Positions 61,734-64,000 of a stretch of 64,000 nt of DNA are shown here, in pieces. Source of the DNA: Acidobacteriota bacterium (GTDB lineage: Bacteria > Acidobacteriota > Polarisedimenticolia > Gp22-AA2); assembly GCA_003223135.1 (NCBI GenBank), contig QHXX01000022.1, positions 28,848-92,847 on the forward strand, written 5' to 3'. Position 1 is the stretch's first letter, and every line of letters starts with the position of its first letter. A program made the translations under genes and the position numbers. The notes below the pieces were generated by a model. That model saw only the letters and a program-made list of their open reading frames with translations, was not told the origin of the DNA and did no database searches.

Positions 61734-61769
61734 CGAGACGACTCGCTCATGGATGTCACCATAAAACGA

Positions 61770-61807
61770 AAGGGAACGGGCATCCCTGTCAGGATGCGCG
61801 TTCCCTT
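61770..61807 (-). terminator. Hairpin between the peptide gene and the export genes (attenuator-like)
   Basis: Arms 61792-61807 and 61770-61785 pair over 16 positions with one mismatch around a 6-nt loop. Reading minus, a TTTT run follows at 61766-61763. It would end most peptide mRNAs while letting some continue into the TPR-HlyD-ABC genes. On the plus strand there is no T tail. Confidence 0.7.
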
Positions 61808-61857
61808 ATTCTAACGCGTTCGGGGGATTTTAGGTGTCGCGCCCCCGTCGTCTGCGC

Positions 61858-61944
61858 TCAGCCGACGATGGTCTCGTTGTGGTTGCCCCGACCATCACCT
61901 ACCCAAATCGCTCCGCCAGCCTTCACATCAGTCTCAACCTTCAT
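61858..61944 (-). CDS. Double-glycine leader peptide, probable exported peptide precursor (28 aa)
   Basis: ATG 61944 has a strong ribosome site (GGGAGGG, 4 nt upstream). The product has an 11-residue leader, MKVETDVKAGG, ending in a Gly-Gly cleavage site for C39 proteases, and a 17-residue core, AIWVGDGRGNHNETIVG. The KAGG plus NHN(E/Q)T pattern recalls, from memory, short unannotated peptides found next to C39 transporters in other bacteria. The leader is far shorter than typical bacteriocin leaders. There is no Cys, so lanthionine or disulfide bridges are ruled out. It is first in the operon TPR - HlyD - C39-ABC - ABC, with a hairpin just after it. Confidence 0.75.
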   Translation of the reverse strand: MKVETDVKAGGAIWVGDGRGNHNETIVG

Positions 61945-61993
61945 GTCACCCTCCCTGGATGATGTAGTGTTCACGGCTCGCCATCCTCTTAAT

Positions 61994-62008
61994 ACAAGAC
62001 GGATGCCA
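61994..62008 (-). promoter_or_regulatory. Sigma-54-like promoter of the peptide operon
   Basis: Reading minus, TGGCATC, four bases and TTGTA resemble a -24/-12 promoter with correct spacing, but the -12 GC is GT. The predicted start is about 38 nt before the peptide ATG. A second candidate with intact GG-N10-GC (TGGTTGC, four bases, CTGC) lies at 62118-62132. Confidence 0.35.
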
Positions 62009-62049
62009 GACCTTCAGAACCGCAAGGACGGCGTGCCGTGGTCGCCAGG

Positions 62050-62063
62050 GTACCGATTGGTAC
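62050..62063. repeat. Palindrome upstream of the peptide gene
   Basis: GTACC-GATT-GGTAC is a perfect 5-bp inverted repeat with a 4-bp centre, between the two sigma-54-like sites. It could be an operator. Confidence 0.3.
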
Positions 62064-62173
62064 ATCAATTCCATCAGTAACTTAAGACCATGGCGTTTGC
62101 GGCCACCTAGGCTTCAGGCAGGGGCGCAACCAAATCTCATTGAGACTCTCACCGGGTATCATTGGTTGAAAGA

Positions 62174-62212
62174 ACGCTTGTAACTTATGGCTGCCAAAAC
62201 TTTACGCTTGTA
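62174..62212. repeat. Pair of ACGCTTGTA direct repeats 30 bp apart
   Basis: ACGCTTGTA occurs at 62174-62182 and 62204-62212, exactly 30 bp apart (about three helical turns). It is 170-200 bp upstream of the proximal sigma-54-like site. Placement fits enhancer sites for one of the nearby activators. Confidence 0.4.
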
Positions 62213-62448
62213 GTCTCACCGCAGGAGCAACGGAAGTTAAGTTGATACACTGCGCGGGGCCGTTGTCATTGAAGGACTTGGCGAGACTGAATGCGATGCG
62301 CAGGGCGACTTGAGACTCATTTCGACCTCTCTGGCCTTGCTCATTCCAGGTACCTGCGTAATATTCACGGTCAAGTTCGATCCTGATTTCGGCCTGTCCG
62401 CGTCGGTCACCAGAACGGGGCCGCTCTTGGCCAGAGGGGGGATTGTTC

Positions 62449-63705
62449 TTGTCAACATCAAGCGGCCGAGGCCAAAGGGCGGAGCGCGACACGCTCGACG
62501 ACGTGGCGGATGCCTATGTCCGTCTGGTCCTCGCCGTCCAACGCCACAATCCAAATTACCTGGACGCCTACTTCGGACCACAGGATTGGAGGGCTGAGGC
62601 TCGGCGAGGAAGACCCCGTCCTGTGGCCGATCTTCTCGCTCTCGCACAAAGACTCCTCGAAAAGGTGCGCGCGTTCCCCGTCTCGGTGCGCAGGGATTTT
62701 CTGGAACGTCAGCTCGTTGCCGTGGAGTCCTATGGTCGGATCCTTTCCGGAGAACATTTGAGCTGGCGCCAGACTCTGCGAACGATCCTCGACGCGGAGC
62801 CGCTCCGGTTCCGGCCTGACGAAGTCGCGAGTGTGCGCCAGCGGCTCGGTGCCATCCTACCCGGTCGGGGGTCGATTTCCGCAAGGCTCGGGCGGTTTCT
62901 AAGATACTTCGAAATCCCCAAGGCGCGCCTGCGGGCTGTGGTCGAAGCGAGCGCACAGGTCACTCGCGCGCGCGCCAAGGCTCTCTTCAGTCTGCCATCC
63001 CGAGAAAGCGTCCGATTTCGGCTGGTGCGCGAGAAGCCGTGGGCTGCCTACACGTGGTACCTCGGCCGGGGGCAAAGCCTCATCGAAATCAACCTGGATC
63101 ACCGGCACCACCCTCAAGGATTGCTCGATGCGATCGCCCACGAAGCCTATCCGGGGCATCACACCTTCCATTCGGTGCGCGAGCACCTCCTGGTCCGGGG
63201 TCGAGGGTGGAGGGAACACGCAATCTCCCCGCTCATGTCGCCGCTGTCCCTAATCTCCGAGGGGGCCGCGTATATGGCCCTTGATGTGATCATGAAAGAA
63301 CAAGAGACTCGTGAGTTCGTCCGAGAGGTCGTGGCATCACTGGCCGGAGTGAACAAGGGTGACCTCGAAGCGTATTTCGCGGTGAACTCCGCGCGCGGAT
63401 TCGGGGAGCATCAAAATGCCGTAATCATGGAAGCGGCGCGTCGCCTCCATGAAGATGGTGCCACGAGCCGCCAGATGGTCGCCTTCATGACGGACTGCGG
63501 GTTCAGTCGACGGCTCGCTTACAGCGTCGTCCGGTTCGCGAAGACCTACAATGCTTACATCTGTAGCTACCGGCTGGGACTGCACGCCGTGAAATCCTAT
63601 CTGGGCAGAGGCCCGGACCGTGTGGCCAGGTACCGCGCGCTTCTCTGCCAGCCCTTGACTCCCTCCGCCCTGCGCGCGGCTCGAGCCCTCCCGCCCGGGG
63701 ATTGA
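62449..63705 (+). CDS. DUF885-type metallopeptidase-like protein
   Basis: The protein of about 418 residues has the DUF885 metal site AIAHEAYPGHHTFHSV and the partner SLISEGAAYMALDV with the third-ligand Glu. Both the N-terminal helical region (VADAYVRLVLAVQRHNPNYL) and DFLERQLVAVESYGRIL match this carboxypeptidase-like family. TTG 62449 is favoured by GAGGGGG 8-9 nt upstream; TTG 62443 is two codons earlier. There is no signal peptide. It is divergent from the peptide operon; a role in peptide turnover is possible but only by neighbourhood. Confidence 0.8.
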   Translation: MSTSSGRGQRAERDTLDDVADAYVRLVLAVQRHNPNYLDAYFGPQDWRAEARRGRPRPVADLLALAQRLLEKVRAFPVSVRRDFLERQLVAVESYGRILSGEHLSWRQTLRTILDAEPLRFRPDEVASVRQRLGAILPGRGSISARLGRFLRYFEIPKARLRAVVEASAQVTRARAKALFSLPSRESVRFRLVREKPWAAYTWYLGRGQSLIEINLDHRHHPQGLLDAIAHEAYPGHHTFHSVREHLLVRGRGWREHAISPLMSPLSLISEGAAYMALDVIMKEQETREFVREVVASLAGVNKGDLEAYFAVNSARGFGEHQNAVIMEAARRLHEDGATSRQMVAFMTDCGFSRRLAYSVVRFAKTYNAYICSYRLGLHAVKSYLGRGPDRVARYRALLCQPLTPSALRAARALPPGD

Positions 63706-63747
63706 CCAGCGCGCCGATCCGAGCGGTCTGGGACGCCACTTCCCCCG

Positions 63748-64000
63748 TCACGCCGAGTGAGGGGGCCGAACCAGCCGGGGACGCTTCTGGCCGATCTGGA
63801 ACTGCTTGAGTTTCCTGAAGAAGGTGGCGCGGCTGACGCCGAGGATCCTGGCGGCCTCATCGCGGTTGCCGTTGGCTTGGTTGAGGGCGCGCTGGAGGTC
63901 GTCGCGCGTGAGGCCGGTGTCGACACCGCGCGTGCCGGGGAGGGTGACCTTTCCGAAGAACTCGACGTCGCCCTGCGCGTCCTTCAGGGCGAGGCTGTCC
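63748..64000 (-). CDS. C-terminal part of a Fis-HTH regulator (5' end outside window)
   Basis: The 84 visible residues end in a Fis-type HTH (LQRALNQANGNRDEAARILGV, SRATFFRKLKQFQI) and a short basic tail. The upstream part (VEFFGKVTLPGTRGV) is a linker. This arrangement is the C-terminus of a sigma-54-dependent activator or response regulator. It would be the third such regulator in 17 kb. Confidence 0.8.
   Translation of the reverse strand, partial: DSLALKDAQGDVEFFGKVTLPGTRGVDTGLTRDDLQRALNQANGNRDEAARILGVSRATFFRKLKQFQIGQKRPRLVRPPHSA

Larger units (their letters stand above)
61945..62442. other. Regulatory region upstream of the peptide gene
   Basis: About 500 bp, AT-richer than the rest of the window, between the peptide gene (minus) and the DUF885 gene (plus). 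It holds two sigma-54-like sites, a small palindrome and a pair of 9-bp repeats, listed separately. Two overlapping minus-strand frames of 73-96 codons (62202-62492) exist without a ribosome site. One has fairly GC-rich third positions, so a small gene cannot be excluded. Confidence 0.45.

Noticed and set aside
61961..62060. Sigma-54 site reading GGCACG then TTGC near 62030-62045 on the minus strand
   Set aside because: The GG to GC distance is two bases too long for a -24/-12 promoter.
62202..62492. 96-codon minus-strand frame as a second peptide precursor
   Set aside because: No ribosome site, it overlaps the DUF885 start, third-base composition is mixed between frames, and there is no double-glycine leader.

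Overview
The window is 64 kb of high-GC bacterial chromosome with dense genes on both strands. No rRNA, tRNA, CRISPR array or insertion sequence was seen. A selB gene, paired DUF507 genes, sigma-54 activators joined to Ser/Thr kinases, many GTG/TTG starts and an isoquinoline-oxidoreductase-type molybdoenzyme suggest an Acidobacteriota-like or deep deltaproteobacterium-like lineage. That placement is inference. Three genes (a ketosynthase-like gene, an amino-acid permease and a GAF/PAS sensor kinase) each lose internal codons or coding segments and change frame, so either gene decay or small assembly collapses should be suspected.

Layout. 1-5.3 kb: a divergent lipid or polyene-type cluster, with acyl carrier protein, glycosyltransferase and radical SAM protein on minus, and hotdog protein, ketosynthase, small phosphatase and a Cys-less ketosynthase-like gene on plus. 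The two arms appear to share one palindromic -35 box. 5.3-10.9 kb: a minus operon sirtuin - larC - small unknown - metG - TatD hydrolase - DUF2007 protein. 11.3-13.9 kb: a two-subunit molybdenum hydroxylase. 14-17.1 kb: broken permease and secreted amidohydrolase. 17.3-21.2 kb: flippase-methyltransferase fusion plus glycosyltransferase. 21.2-25.6 kb: a D-aminoacylase-like amidohydrolase and two M16 proteases. 25.9-31.8 kb: asparaginase, thioredoxin, TlpA-like redoxin, hflX, ddl, HNH endonuclease and rhomboid protease. 31.9-34.1 kb: an XRE regulator - TPR protein - secreted protein operon. 34.2-40.2 kb: a primary-type sigma factor with a long leader, two DUF507 genes, selB, tatA and a ChaN-like protein.

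40.3-45.5 kb holds a compact eight-gene minus-strand cluster that I do not recognise as a described system: a degenerate nuclease-fold protein, a MinD-like and a ParA-like ATPase, a helix-hairpin-helix protein, a proline-rich protein, two tandem paralogous 67-68 residue proteins, and a stand-alone copy of a cyanophycin-synthetase-type N-terminal domain.

45.9-62 kb looks like a regulated peptide-export locus. A 28-residue peptide gene with a double-glycine leader (61858-61944) is followed by an attenuator-like hairpin, then a TPR protein, an HlyD-type adaptor, a C39 peptidase-ABC transporter and a second ABC transporter. Next come a 1703-residue kinase-AAA-TPR-GAF-sigma54-activator protein and a second sigma-54 activator with its own -24/-12 promoter and upstream palindromic repeats. 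The simplest model is that the sigma-54 activators control production and export of the small peptide. The window ends with a DUF885-type metallopeptidase and the 3' end of another Fis-HTH regulator.
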